A stretch of DNA of 64,000 nucleotides, from the NCBI RefSeq assembly GCF_036013745.1, contig NZ_CP107880.1, positions 806,001 through 870,000 of the forward strand, given 5' to 3'. Positions 41,881-51,208 of this stretch are shown here, in pieces. Each line of letters opens with the position of its first letter. The stretch's first letter is position 1. The position numbers were made by a program, and so were the translations under genes. This stretch comes from Streptomyces sp. NBC_00483 (GTDB lineage Bacteria; Actinomycetota; Actinomycetes; Streptomycetales; Streptomycetaceae). The notes beneath the pieces were generated by a model that worked only from the letters and a program-made list of their open reading frames with translations, made no database searches and was not told the DNA's origin.

Positions 41881-43638
41881 TCACCGCACCACAACCGGCA
41901 CCGTCACCCTCACCGCCTCCGCTCGTCCCCCGTGGCGCGCCTGGTGCACGTCGCGGTACGACCCGTCCGCCCGGCGCCGCTGGTACACCAGCGTCAGCCG
42001 TGCCGTACCCCTGCGCAGGCCATACAGCGTCACCGTGCCGTCCTCGACGCGTACCGACGCCAGGCCGGCCGGACGTACTTCGGCCCGCACCCGGTTCTCC
42101 GGTGCCGACAGGTCGAACGCGGCGCCCGCGGCGCTGCGCACCACGCAGGCGACGTCCGCCGTCCCGCCCACGTTCACGGCAACCGGTCGGGCGGTGAGCC
42201 TGAACGGGGCGGTCCCGGCGGGCACCGGTTCGTCGCCGGTGGACTGGTCGATGGTGAGCAGAGGATGCCCGGCCGCATCCGGACGGTGGTCGTCGATACG
42301 CAGCCGCTCGGTGTAGACGACGCGGTCGGGCGAGGTGGGCGACGTCCGGCCGTGGTGCACGTAGTACAGCTCGCTGCCGTCCGGTGAGGCGGTCAGACTG
42401 CCGTGGCCGGTGGAGTACATCCCGACGTCCGGATTCTGCGAGAGCACCGGGTTGTTCGGGTACTTGCGCCACGGGCCCAGCGGGTGATCCGCGACGGCGT
42501 AACCCACGCCGTAGTACTGGTTCTCGAAGTTGTTGGCCGAGTAGGTCAGGTAGTACAAGGTGCGCCGCTCACCGGCGTGGACGTAGTCGTGCCGCCAGGC
42601 CGTGGAGCCCTCTTCCCAGCGGCGGTCCTTCTTCGAACCACCCGACGTCGCATGGTCGTTGACGTGTGCGTCCTCCCAGGGCTGCGGGTCGGCCGCGTAG
42701 GTGAGGACGGGCACGAACCCGTCCCGGCGCAGCTCGTCGGCAGTGCCGGTCCGCGCGTTGGCGTCGGCGTAACGGGGGTGGATGGTGGGCATGGTGGCGC
42801 CCTCGGGGTCCCGCCACCAGTGCGTGGTCAGCTCGACGGCGGCGATGTTGGATTCCTCGATGTACTTGCCGAGGCCGGTGTCCCACACCCAGTTGCGGTA
42901 GGCGTTGCTGGAGAAGTAGAGGTAGATCCGCCCTTCGTCGAAGAGCAGGTTCGCGTCGATCATCGGTATGTAGGAGCCCAGCGGAGCGGTGCGCCCCTCC
43001 TCCTCGGTGGCCGGCGGGGTGAGCTGGTCGGCGTCCATGATCAGGTTGACGTCGTGGTAGTCCGGTTTGTACGGGTGGTAGTCCAGCGGCCGGTCGTCGA
43101 TGTTGTGGAACGGGCCCTCGGGCGTGCGGGACACCGCGACCCCGATCGAGCACGGCTCCTCGAAGTCCGCGTGGAGGAAGTACTGTTCGGCCATCGTGCT
43201 GCCCATGCGGGCCGCGTAGAACAGGTAGTACAGGCCGGTGTCGGGGTTGCGGTAGACCTCCGGCGCCCAGAACCAGTCCTTGCCCCACTGCTTCGGATCG
43301 TCGGCACGCAACGCACCACCGGGCAGCCGCTCCCACGTCGACAGGTCGGGCGAGCGGTGCACGCCGAAGTAGTAGCCGTCGTCCGAACCGCCCGTGCAGT
43401 ACGCGTAGTAGTAGCCGCTGGGCTCGTCGAACAGTACGTAGGGGTCACCGCCGGACGTCATCGCGTCGTTGGCGTACGTGGCGTCGGTGGCGGTGAACGC
43501 GCGTGTGCCGCGGTCGGGTTGCCGCGGCGAGGCGACGGCGGCGCCGGGCGCCAGGGCCGCGGCGGCGAGGGCCAGCGTCCCGCCGAGGACGGCGCGTCTG
43601 GCGGGCGGGAGAGAGGGGCCTTCGGGCCGGCGGCTCAT
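41881..43638 (-). CDS. Exported GH43-type glycoside hydrolase
   Basis: A 585-residue enzyme. The Tat-like signal RRAVLGGTLALAAAALAPG precedes a five-bladed propeller of the GH43 clan. Likely catalytic acids are Asp65 in SGGDPYVLFDE (base), Asp228 in PMIDANLLFDEG and a Glu in a later blade; FWAPEVYRN and GHGSLTASPDGSELYYVHHGR are also typical. The C-terminal 110 residues form a beta-rich domain. GH43 enzymes remove arabinose, xylose or galactose from plant or microbial polysaccharides. Its leader contains 24-bp tandem repeats. Confidence 0.85.
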   Translation of the reverse strand: MSRRPEGPSLPPARRAVLGGTLALAAAALAPGAAVASPRQPDRGTRAFTATDATYANDAMTSGGDPYVLFDEPSGYYYAYCTGGSDDGYYFGVHRSPDLSTWERLPGGALRADDPKQWGKDWFWAPEVYRNPDTGLYYLFYAARMGSTMAEQYFLHADFEEPCSIGVAVSRTPEGPFHNIDDRPLDYHPYKPDYHDVNLIMDADQLTPPATEEEGRTAPLGSYIPMIDANLLFDEGRIYLYFSSNAYRNWVWDTGLGKYIEESNIAAVELTTHWWRDPEGATMPTIHPRYADANARTGTADELRRDGFVPVLTYAADPQPWEDAHVNDHATSGGSKKDRRWEEGSTAWRHDYVHAGERRTLYYLTYSANNFENQYYGVGYAVADHPLGPWRKYPNNPVLSQNPDVGMYSTGHGSLTASPDGSELYYVHHGRTSPTSPDRVVYTERLRIDDHRPDAAGHPLLTIDQSTGDEPVPAGTAPFRLTARPVAVNVGGTADVACVVRSAAGAAFDLSAPENRVRAEVRPAGLASVRVEDGTVTLYGLRRGTARLTLVYQRRRADGSYRDVHQARHGGRAEAVRVTVPVVVR

Positions 43639-43702
43639 GACTGCACCTTTTCAACGTAACCATGCGCTTCAACGAAGCGACGAACAAAGGGGGTTGGGGT
43701 GT

Positions 43703-43758
43703 GCGGTCCGGTGGGACCGCCGGTCTGCGGTTCGGTGGGACCGCCGGTCTGCGGTCCC
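43703..43758. repeat. 24-bp tandem repeat upstream of the GH43 gene
   Basis: Two 24-base units differing by one base (each gcggt[c/t]cggtgggaccgccggtct) plus the first eight bases of a third. They lie in the GH43 leader between that gene and the M15-like gene. Each unit contains a ggtgggaccgcc stretch that is nearly self-complementary (cggtgggaccg). Confidence 0.75.
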
Positions 43759-43773
43759 ACACATCTGCCGTGG

Positions 43774-44283
43774 TCAGCAGCCGCCGCAGTTGTAGAACGT
43801 CACGTCCCAGTGGTTGCCCTCGTCGGCGTACACGTTGCCGGACGCGGCCTTGTACTGCGGGGCACCGTCGCCGCGCAGACCGATGTAGGTGAAGTGATTC
43901 TTGACGTAGTTCGTGACGCAGGTGCTCTTGCCGAAGTCGAGCTTGTAGCCGTTCCAGTGCGAGTACGTGCCGCTCGCGTGGCCGGTCTCGGTGCCACCTG
44001 TGATGTTGAGCGCGCACCCACTGGCCGACTTCAGCGTCTGGGCACCCTGGGCGGTGGCGAGATTGAGCTGGTCGAACGACGTGCACGTGGACACATTGCG
44101 GTCGGAACAGCCGCCGGACGAGGACCAGGTGATCCCGACCGATCTGAACATCGACGTCGCCGTCGCGTGCGAGATCTTCGTGGCGGCGAACGCGTCGGTG
44201 GCGGTCGTCAGCACACCGAATCCGGGGGCGACGAGAGCGCCCGTGGTGAGGGCGAGCGCGGTGAGCGCGGAACGAATACGCAT
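43774..44283 (-). CDS. Secreted protein, M15 (D-Ala-D-Ala peptidase)-like
   Basis: A 169-residue secreted protein with a signal peptide of about 34 residues (ending TDAFAA). The mature part has SHWNGYKLDF and EGNHWDVTFY. Together they mimic the zinc-site pattern H-x-x-G-x-x-x-D plus a downstream E..HW of M15 peptidases (VanX/VanY type). Six cysteines (SGGCSDRNVSTC, SGCALN, STCVTN, NCGGC) suggest disulfides. If the assignment holds it would cut peptidoglycan stem peptides. I am only moderately sure. Confidence 0.55.
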   Translation of the reverse strand: MRIRSALTALALTTGALVAPGFGVLTTATDAFAATKISHATATSMFRSVGITWSSSGGCSDRNVSTCTSFDQLNLATAQGAQTLKSASGCALNITGGTETGHASGTYSHWNGYKLDFGKSTCVTNYVKNHFTYIGLRGDGAPQYKAASGNVYADEGNHWDVTFYNCGGC

Positions 44284-44525
44284 GGGAATCGCGGTCCTTC
44301 CTGCCAGTGCCTGAGTGGGATGTGACAGCTGTGGTGCAGGTGGATCGGCACAGATCGTGCCAGGGTCTACGCGCGTGGGGAAGACCTGGGACGGTCGGGG
44401 GCGCGGCGGGCGACCGGACAGGACCGATGCCGTCACCGATCGGCGACGACCTCGAGATCGCCGCACCACCCCAAAGGCGATACGATACGTCTCGTCTAGC
44501 GTTGGCCCTGCCCTGGAGGAGAACC

Positions 44526-45398
44526 ATGGAACGCTTCATCGACGCAGCACCCGGTGTACGGCTGTGGACGGAAGACCGGGGTGACACCGACGCGTCTCCG
44601 ATGCTGCTGATCATGGGAGCGCAAGCGTCCGGCCTGGGCTGGCCGGACGAACTGGTGGACATGCTCGCCTCGCGCCATCGCGTGATCCGCTACGACCACC
44701 GCGACACCGGTCGCTCCACCTGGGCGTTCGACCAACGGCCCTATCCCCTCAGCCAACTTGCGGAAGACGCCGTCACGGTGCTGGACGGCCTCGGCGTCGA
44801 ACGCGCCCACATAGTGGGCATGTCACTGGGTGGCATGCTCGCCCAGCTCCTCATCGCCGACCATCCGGACCGGTTGCTCAGCGCGACGCTGATCGGCACG
44901 AGCGCGCTCAGCACCATCCCCTACATCCAGCCGGACGGAACCCGGATCCCGCCTGAGGAACTCCCCGGTATCGCACCCGATCTGCTTGAGATGTGGTCCC
45001 GTCCCGTTGTGGACCTCGGCCTGGAAGCGGAGTTGGAACGGCGGGTCGAGCACTGGCGGATTCTGGGCGGCGATCAGCTTCCCTTCGACGCCGAATACGT
45101 CCGCGCCCTGGAGCGAAGGGTCATCGAGCACACCGGGCACGACGCCACCAGTACCGCGCATGCCCGCGCCGACGCGTCCGACCTGGACCGCACCGAGCAA
45201 CTGGCAGGGGCCACAGTGCCCACCCTGGTCACCTCTGCTCCCGCCGAACCGGTCTCCCCGCCGCCCCATCCCGACCACCTCGCCCAGGCGATTCAAGGCG
45301 CACGCATCATCGAGATCCCCGGCATGGGGCACGCACTCCCACCTGAGGTGCACACGCCGCTCGTCGCCGCGATCCTGGACCACACCACCAGACACTGA
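44526..45398 (+). CDS. Alpha/beta-hydrolase
   Basis: A 290-residue cytoplasmic hydrolase. Nucleophile elbow VGMSLGGMLAQLL (Ser near 99), HRDTGRS (oxyanion/Asp loop) typical of the aclacinomycin methylesterase/3-oxoadipate enol-lactonase group, acid around LVTSAPAEP, and histidine in PGMGHALPPEV. Substrate unknown. GGAGGAGA lies just before the ATG. Downstream, 45399-45577 continues open in the same frame after the stop but shows no family I know. Confidence 0.86.
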   Translation: MERFIDAAPGVRLWTEDRGDTDASPMLLIMGAQASGLGWPDELVDMLASRHRVIRYDHRDTGRSTWAFDQRPYPLSQLAEDAVTVLDGLGVERAHIVGMSLGGMLAQLLIADHPDRLLSATLIGTSALSTIPYIQPDGTRIPPEELPGIAPDLLEMWSRPVVDLGLEAELERRVEHWRILGGDQLPFDAEYVRALERRVIEHTGHDATSTAHARADASDLDRTEQLAGATVPTLVTSAPAEPVSPPPHPDHLAQAIQGARIIEIPGMGHALPPEVHTPLVAAILDHTTRH

Positions 45399-45579
45399 TG
45401 CGAGGCCATCACCACCGAGGCGACCACCGCACCCCACGGCACGCTGTCGGCGGTGCCGGCCGCAACACCGCAGGACACACTTCAGCAGCTGCAGTCGATC
45501 CTCGGTGCCATCGACGACATGCCGCCCGCCGCCCCCACGATGCGATACGCGCAGGGGCCGGCAGGCCGCACGTGACGCG

Positions 45580-47421
45580 TCAGGTCCTGTGGGCGATGGC
45601 GGCGAACCCGCCGTCGGCCGGGACGTCCACCGTCAAGGTGTCATCGGCCGTCACCTTGTGGCTCTCGCGCACGAGTCCGTCCGGGCCGTCCCTGACCACG
45701 TCGATCGTGTACGTACCGTGCCCCAGGAAACGCAGCGGCACCTTCTCGGTGTGGGCCTCGCCGGCGGTCACGTTGCCCAGGAACCAGCGGTTGCCGTCCC
45801 GGCGGGCGAGGGTGGTCTTCTTGCCGGGGTCACCGGCCACCAGCCGGGTCTCGTCCCAGACCGTGGGCACGGTCTCCAGGAACTTCTCCAGCTCCGGGCG
45901 CTTGCGGTACTCCTCCAGCGAGCCCGCGAAGTTCTGCAGCCCGGATTCGTAGACCACCGAGAGCGCCAGCTCCGCGGCGTCGGACACCGGGATCTTGCCG
46001 GTCTGGAAGTCCATCGGGGTGAAGTCCATGGAGCCGACCACGTTGCGGGTGTACGGCAGCACCGACACATTGGCCGCCGTCACGTTCATCTGCTCCGCGC
46101 CGTGCACCGCCTCCATCGACATGACCTGCGGCCAGGTCCGCTGGATGCCGTGCGGGATGGTCGAGCCGTGGAAGTCGACGAGGAGGTGGCGGGCCGCCGT
46201 CTCCTTGAGGATCCCGTCGTACCACTGGTAGCGGACCTGCTGGTCCGAGTCCATGAAGTCGATCTTGACGCCGACGACACCCCAGTCGGCCAGCTTGTCG
46301 AACATCGCCTTCTGCTCGTCGGCGGTGTCCACGTCGGTGTAGTGCAGCCAGAGCAGGACCTTGACGCCGCGCTCCTTGGCGTACGCGGTCAGCTGCGGCA
46401 TCCAGTCGGTGGTGTTCCAGCCGTCGTCGACGAGTGTGTACTCCCAGTGGTGCTCGGCGGCGTAGTCCACCATCGACTTCTGCTTCTCCAGGCTTCGTTG
46501 AGCCTCGTGGCCGCCGTCCATCCACGACCAGGCGACCTTGCCCGGCTCGATCCAGGAGGTGTCCCTGACCCGCGACGCCGGGGCGACGTCGTCGTTGAGC
46601 GTGGACTCCGTGACCGTCGCCAGATCGCCGGTCGTCACCGTCCGCCACGGGGTGCTCAACGGCCCGGACGAGTCGACCTCTTCGTCCGCGAGCGAGACCC
46701 GGTACTCGCCCTTGCCCTTGGTGTGCGCCAGATGGCTGCCGGAATAGCTGCCGGTCACGTCCGACTCGCTCAGCAGCACGTAGTCGCCGTCGGACCCCGT
46801 GCCGCTGGTGCGGAACAGTGCCGGGTAGGCGTAGGCGTCGTCTGCGGCGCCGGCGGCCGAGGTCGACTGGTGTGCGGCTTCGTAGTTGCCGTCCGACCAG
46901 GTGTTGATCCACGCCGGCGCGGTGTCGGGCACCTCGAAGGTGGAGGCCTCCTTGGTCACCTTCACACCGTCGCCCTTGGCGTCGGGCACCACGTAGCGGT
47001 ACGCGATGCCGTCGGCCGCGGCACGCACCACGACCCCGAGCCGGGCGCCGTCCGCGTTCTCGAAGTCGAACCGGGACTCCGTCTGATCGACCGTGCGCTT
47101 GAGGCGCTTGCCGACGGTGGCGGTGTAGCGCTCGTGCACCTTCCGGTCGGATCTGTGCACGAACTTCAGGCCGGACGTCAGATCACCCTCGTCGGTGACG
47201 ATGCCCAGCGCCCCGGGTTCGAGCACGGTGCGGCCGTGCAGACCTACGCCGAGGGTGAGCCTTCCGTCATCGGCCAGGCGGAGGTTGGCAGTTGGCCCGG
47301 TTCCACCCCGGGAGACGGCCCAGCACCGGTGGTCGTCGGCCTGCGCCGACGGGGCGAGCAGGCTGCCCGCCATGGCCGCGGTCGCGATGGCGACGAGCAG
47401 CACGGATGGTCGTACACGCAT
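45580..47421 (-). CDS. Secreted GH97 glycoside hydrolase
   Basis: A 613-residue enzyme with a signal peptide (residues 1-28, ending SAQA). The N-terminal beta-supersandwich has LRLADDGRLTLGVG; the TIM barrel has KVAWSWMDGGHEAQRS, YTLVDDGWN and GVVGVKIDFMDSDQQ. The C-terminal beta domain follows. In GH97 an Asp at the end of barrel strand 4 (here Asp388 in VKIDF) is the nucleophile of the retaining alpha-galactosidase branch, so alpha-galactosidase is more likely than alpha-glucosidase. It follows the GH31 gene by 67 bases on the same strand and is probably co-transcribed. Confidence 0.88.
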   Translation of the reverse strand: MRVRPSVLLVAIATAAMAGSLLAPSAQADDHRCWAVSRGGTGPTANLRLADDGRLTLGVGLHGRTVLEPGALGIVTDEGDLTSGLKFVHRSDRKVHERYTATVGKRLKRTVDQTESRFDFENADGARLGVVVRAAADGIAYRYVVPDAKGDGVKVTKEASTFEVPDTAPAWINTWSDGNYEAAHQSTSAAGAADDAYAYPALFRTSGTGSDGDYVLLSESDVTGSYSGSHLAHTKGKGEYRVSLADEEVDSSGPLSTPWRTVTTGDLATVTESTLNDDVAPASRVRDTSWIEPGKVAWSWMDGGHEAQRSLEKQKSMVDYAAEHHWEYTLVDDGWNTTDWMPQLTAYAKERGVKVLLWLHYTDVDTADEQKAMFDKLADWGVVGVKIDFMDSDQQVRYQWYDGILKETAARHLLVDFHGSTIPHGIQRTWPQVMSMEAVHGAEQMNVTAANVSVLPYTRNVVGSMDFTPMDFQTGKIPVSDAAELALSVVYESGLQNFAGSLEEYRKRPELEKFLETVPTVWDETRLVAGDPGKKTTLARRDGNRWFLGNVTAGEAHTEKVPLRFLGHGTYTIDVVRDGPDGLVRESHKVTADDTLTVDVPADGGFAAIAHRT

Positions 47422-47488
47422 GAGTTCCCCTTGGTCTCGTGGTCTCGGAAGCCGACGGCAGCATCAGGGTTTCCGGACGCGGCGCCCG

Positions 47489-50400
47489 CTACAGCAGGGT
47501 CAAGCTGTCGATGTTCGCGCCGGCGGACCGGGTGAGGGCCGCGCGGACGGTGACGTTCTCCCCTTGCGGAAGGTCCGCGGAGAAGGAGGCCGTGGCCCAC
47601 GTGTCCCAGCCGCCGGTGGGCGGCATGGCAAGGGTGGCGACTTTCGTGCCGTTGACGTCGACGTCCATGGGGCGGTCCGCGTCACCGCCGTTGGCGTACC
47701 GGACAAGGAGCCGCTTCTCGCCCACCGCGGGCACGGTGACGGTCCATGCCAGGGTCGACCCCGCCGCCGACGTCCCGGTGAACTCGGCGTAGCCGGTGCC
47801 GGTGTAGCCGGGGTGGCGGCTGCCGATGACGAAGGCGCTGTCGAGCCGGGCGGCTTCGGCCTGGTGGACCGTCCCGCCGCCGACTCGGGGGTACGGGGCG
47901 CCGCTGGGTTCGACGGTGACGGCCCTGCCGCCGCCCTTCGCCATCCGGATCTCCGGGGTGACGACGCTCAGGACCTTCGCCTCGGCGTCCCACACACAGC
48001 CGGCTCCCTTGTCGCTGAGGAGGGCGGCAGCCTCACTGGTGAAAGCGGGCAGCGTGCCACCGCCGTCGACCCGCATTCCCACGGGGCTCGCCAAGCCGTG
48101 GAAGCGGACGAGGAAACGGCGGGCGTCGGGCGCGCCCTCGTACGAGCCCTTCGGGTGCGCGATGACGGCGCGGGTGGAGGCGTCGGTGAAGGTGAGGTGC
48201 GTGACGCTCGTCTGCCTGCCGCTCCGGTACGCCTCGGTCACCCCATCGTCCTCGACGACGTCGAAGACGCCGTCGGCCCCCGCGTAGACATCCATCTCCA
48301 GCTGCCGCTTGGTGAGGTAGGCGGTGCTCTGCGCGTACGGGTACTTGGGCAGGATCGCCCCTGCCCTGACGAACAGGGGTGTTTCGCCGGTACTCGCGGT
48401 GTGGGAGAGGTCTTCGCTGTCGGATCCGGTGTGCTTCTCATCCGTCCAGAAGTCGTACCAGTGCGCACCGGCCGGCAACCAGATGTGCTGCTCCCGGCCC
48501 TCGGAGGTGACGGGGGCGACGAGGAGCGAGGGGCCCCACATGTACTGGAGGTCGTGGGTGTAGGCCTGGGGCCGGTCCTGGTGGTCGATCACCATGGCCC
48601 GGGCCATGGGCATGCCGGTGGCGGCGGCCTGGTGGGCGAGCGTGTAGACGTACGGCATCAGGCTGTAGCGCAGCTGCCCGAATCGCGCGAAGTCCGCCTG
48701 GGCCTGCGGGCTTTGGTCGAGTGGCCAGCGTGATGCCCGCTTGCCCTTGTCCTTGGTCGAAGCGGTGCCGTGCGGGCGCCAGATCGGGGCCAGACTCGAC
48801 CAGCCGACGGGCCAGTTGCGGTAGAAGGCGTCGGAGATCACCTCGCCGTGGCCAAAGCCTCCGCCGTCGATGTTGGCGTACGGGAATCCGCCGAGGCCGG
48901 CCGTCTGCATACCCCGGATCTGGTTGCGCATCTCGTCGTAGGTGGAGTCGATGTCACCGGTCCAGTAGTGCCCGTAGCGCTGCTGGCCCGCGGTGGCACC
49001 GCGGCACCAGGTCCACGGGCGTTTGCCGGGCCCGATGTGCCCGGCCCCTGCCGGGTCCCAGCCCTCCTCGCCGACTCCCTTGTGCAGGTTGAGAAAGTAG
49101 GCGTTGCGGTCCTCGGACCAGGTGCGGCCGTCCGCCGTCTTCGCCGTGTACGGGATGGCTCCGAGGTCGTCGACCTCGTCGATCCACAGTCCGTCGCCGG
49201 GATACTCGAGGGCGGGGTCGAGTGCCTTGCCCCAGAAGACCTTCCACACCCAGGCACGGGTGTCACGGTTGCTCCAGTCGGGAACGGCGTTGTTCTCCTT
49301 CACACCCGCAAGATCGGCGACCGCGAAGCTGTAACCAGGGGGCGGGCCGCCCTTCCAACCCGCCATCTCGTTGGTGTTGTTGCGGTTGTAGTCCAGCGTC
49401 ACGGTGACGCCGTTCCCGGCGGCCCACTTCTGGTACCCGGCGGGGTCGGGCCAGCGCTCGCGGCTGAACTCGAACCACGATCCGGACCAGGAGCCCGAGC
49501 CTTCGGGCCAGCGGTTGTCGTTGACCTGGTGGTCGAACGGGAAGCCCGCGGCGCGATGTCGGGTGACCTTCTCTCGCCACCAGTCCTGGTCACTGACGTC
49601 GGCGAAGTTCTTGTCGGACATCTGAAGCCCGAAGATGGACCGCTGAGGCAGCCGCGGACGCCCGGTCAGCTGCGTGTAACGGTCGAGGAGCTGCGCGAAC
49701 CGTGGACCGTTGATCAGGAAGTAGTCCAACTGGGGGCGCGCTCCCCCGGCGTCATGACCGTCGGCGTGGAACCCGTACCCGCCGCTTCCACCGAAGCTGA
49801 ACGTCGTGTCGAACGTGGTGTTGAAGAAGACCCCGTACCCCTTGCTGGAGAGGTAGAACGGCACGATCGCGGGCGCCTGATTGGTGGGGTTCTCCACCGC
49901 GCCGGAGTAGTTGTGGGACACCGTGTCACCGGTACGGTCGAGTCGCGGCGTGCGGCCGAGGACGCCGTGCCCCGCCTTCAGGAAACGTTCGTCGGCCTGT
50001 GGTGGCGCGAACGCCTCGGCGGCGACCGTGTGGTCCGGGCCGCTCCAGGTGATGCCGTGACCAGCGTCCTCCTTCGCGAGCAGGGCGCCGGTGTCCCGGG
50101 CGTAGAACTCCAGCCGTAATGGCTTCTTGCGCAGGACGACGCGGGGACCGTCCGTCGCCGCGGTGCGGAACTCGACGGTGTCCTCGGTGGCCCTGACGTG
50201 CAGGCTGCCGCGCATGGCGGAGTGGCTCCGCGGCTGCACCATCTCGTAGTGGGTGTCGGGGAGGAAGCTCTCCCCGGCGCGGGCCGCGCGCACCCTGACG
50301 ATCTGGTCGCCGTACGCGGTGAGGCGCAGCCGCTGGCCAGTGACGCTCGTGACGGTGACGCTCCGGCCGTCGTCGGTGGCGTGTCCGGCGTAGTCGGTGA

Positions 50401-50515
50401 GTTGTTCCTGCGCGTCATCTGCCGCGTGGGCGCTCTGCGGCACGACGGCGCCCGCGGCCAGGGCGCCGGCCGCCGTCGACAGGAGGGTTCTGCGTCTGAT
50501 GCGTTCGCGCTTCAT
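47489..50515 (-). CDS. Tat-exported GH31 alpha-glycosidase with C-terminal CBM
   Basis: A 1008-residue enzyme. Tat signal RIRRRTLLSTAAG; GH31 N-terminal beta domain; catalytic barrel with nucleophile Asp446 in GDGLWIDEVDD and acid/base Asp521 in HYWTGDIDSTYDE; C-terminal beta domains; and from about residue 890 a CBM35/CBM6-like module (VHQAEAARLDSAFVIGSRH, YAEFTGTSAAGSTLAW). Specificity could be alpha-glucosidase, alpha-xylosidase or alpha-galactosidase. First gene of a two-gene unit with GH97. GGAG lies five bases before the ATG, directly followed upstream by a 9-bp tandem repeat. Confidence 0.9.
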   Translation of the reverse strand: MKRERIRRRTLLSTAAGALAAGAVVPQSAHAADDAQEQLTDYAGHATDDGRSVTVTSVTGQRLRLTAYGDQIVRVRAARAGESFLPDTHYEMVQPRSHSAMRGSLHVRATEDTVEFRTAATDGPRVVLRKKPLRLEFYARDTGALLAKEDAGHGITWSGPDHTVAAEAFAPPQADERFLKAGHGVLGRTPRLDRTGDTVSHNYSGAVENPTNQAPAIVPFYLSSKGYGVFFNTTFDTTFSFGGSGGYGFHADGHDAGGARPQLDYFLINGPRFAQLLDRYTQLTGRPRLPQRSIFGLQMSDKNFADVSDQDWWREKVTRHRAAGFPFDHQVNDNRWPEGSGSWSGSWFEFSRERWPDPAGYQKWAAGNGVTVTLDYNRNNTNEMAGWKGGPPPGYSFAVADLAGVKENNAVPDWSNRDTRAWVWKVFWGKALDPALEYPGDGLWIDEVDDLGAIPYTAKTADGRTWSEDRNAYFLNLHKGVGEEGWDPAGAGHIGPGKRPWTWCRGATAGQQRYGHYWTGDIDSTYDEMRNQIRGMQTAGLGGFPYANIDGGGFGHGEVISDAFYRNWPVGWSSLAPIWRPHGTASTKDKGKRASRWPLDQSPQAQADFARFGQLRYSLMPYVYTLAHQAAATGMPMARAMVIDHQDRPQAYTHDLQYMWGPSLLVAPVTSEGREQHIWLPAGAHWYDFWTDEKHTGSDSEDLSHTASTGETPLFVRAGAILPKYPYAQSTAYLTKRQLEMDVYAGADGVFDVVEDDGVTEAYRSGRQTSVTHLTFTDASTRAVIAHPKGSYEGAPDARRFLVRFHGLASPVGMRVDGGGTLPAFTSEAAALLSDKGAGCVWDAEAKVLSVVTPEIRMAKGGGRAVTVEPSGAPYPRVGGGTVHQAEAARLDSAFVIGSRHPGYTGTGYAEFTGTSAAGSTLAWTVTVPAVGEKRLLVRYANGGDADRPMDVDVNGTKVATLAMPPTGGWDTWATASFSADLPQGENVTVRAALTRSAGANIDSLTLL

Positions 50516-50528
50516 CGCGTCTCCAAAA

Positions 50529-50591
50529 TGGACCGAATGGACCGACTGGACCGACTGGACCGACTGGACCGACTGGACCGACTGGACCGGA
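50529..50591. repeat. Seven-unit 9-bp tandem repeat in the GH31 leader
   Basis: Seven units of TGGACCGAC type; the middle five are identical and the outer two end in -AA and -GA. The array begins 14 bases upstream of the GH31 start, right next to its ribosome site. Copy-number change would alter the leader without touching the coding frame. Confidence 0.9.
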
Positions 50592-50692
50592 CGGAGTCGT
50601 GCGACTCAGAGGGACGGGCGATCACCACATGACATCGTTGTCAAAGCCCCCGTACACGCATCACTGGATGTGTTTGTGCGGTGCCGGTGAAC

Positions 50693-51110
50693 CTAACGGG
50701 CGACCCTTCGAGGGGTCAACAGCCGTGCACCACCTGCCTGTTGGGAGCGCGGCACTGGTGAGCCGGCGGGGCTCCGAGGGCGGGTTGGAGGTGCCCGTCC
50801 AGGTACCGCGGCTCCCACGTCGAGCGTCCAGGAGTTCCACCAGCCAACGGTCACCGTCGTTCCGCTGAGGCTCAGCGGGAGCCACACCAACGGGGAGGAA
50901 CCGAGGTCGTCGGTGTTCCAGCGGTCTCCCGCGTAGATGTAGGTAGTGGCTGAAGTGCCTCGGACCGGGATGATGTTCGCGGTCTGCGTGTTGTACGTCT
51001 TGGTGCCCTGAGGCGCCAAGGTGCGGAAGGACGACCAGGAGCCGGAGAGCGAGGTGGCGGTCGCGTAGACGTTGTCGGCTCCGGTGGTTCCCGCCGCGCC
51101 GAATCGCGGG
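50693..51110 (-). pseudogene. C-terminal remnant of a GH43-like hydrolase
   Basis: On the - strand from about 51110 the translation reads ADNVYATATSLSGSWSSFRT, then TYNTQTANIIPVRGTSATTY, IYAGDRWNTDDLGSSPLVWL and VGWWNSWTLDV. This is the C-terminal part of GH43-type (exo-galactanase-like) hydrolases. There is no N-terminus or start, and near 50820 the expected continuation (GTWTGTSNPPSEP) is in another frame. It is a decayed gene within the 693-base gap 50516-51208. Confidence 0.65.
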
Positions 51111-51208
51111 CTTAACCGTGCTTGAGCCGGATCTCAAGGCCGACTTAAAGATCGCCGACCGGGCCCTCAGCGATCGTTTCAAGACACTCCGACGACTAGA
51201 TTCGCCCC

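Noticed and set aside
45399..45577. A gene after the alpha/beta-hydrolase (open frame ending PAGRT)
   Set aside because: It is open in frame but lacks a start with ribosome site and matches nothing I recognise; it may be the end of a decayed gene.
44986..47535. An 849-codon + strand frame across the GH97 gene
   Set aside because: Antisense shadow of GH97, without family motifs or ribosome site.
50529..50591. CRISPR-like array
   Set aside because: The nine-base units are contiguous with no spacers and no cas genes are present in the window.
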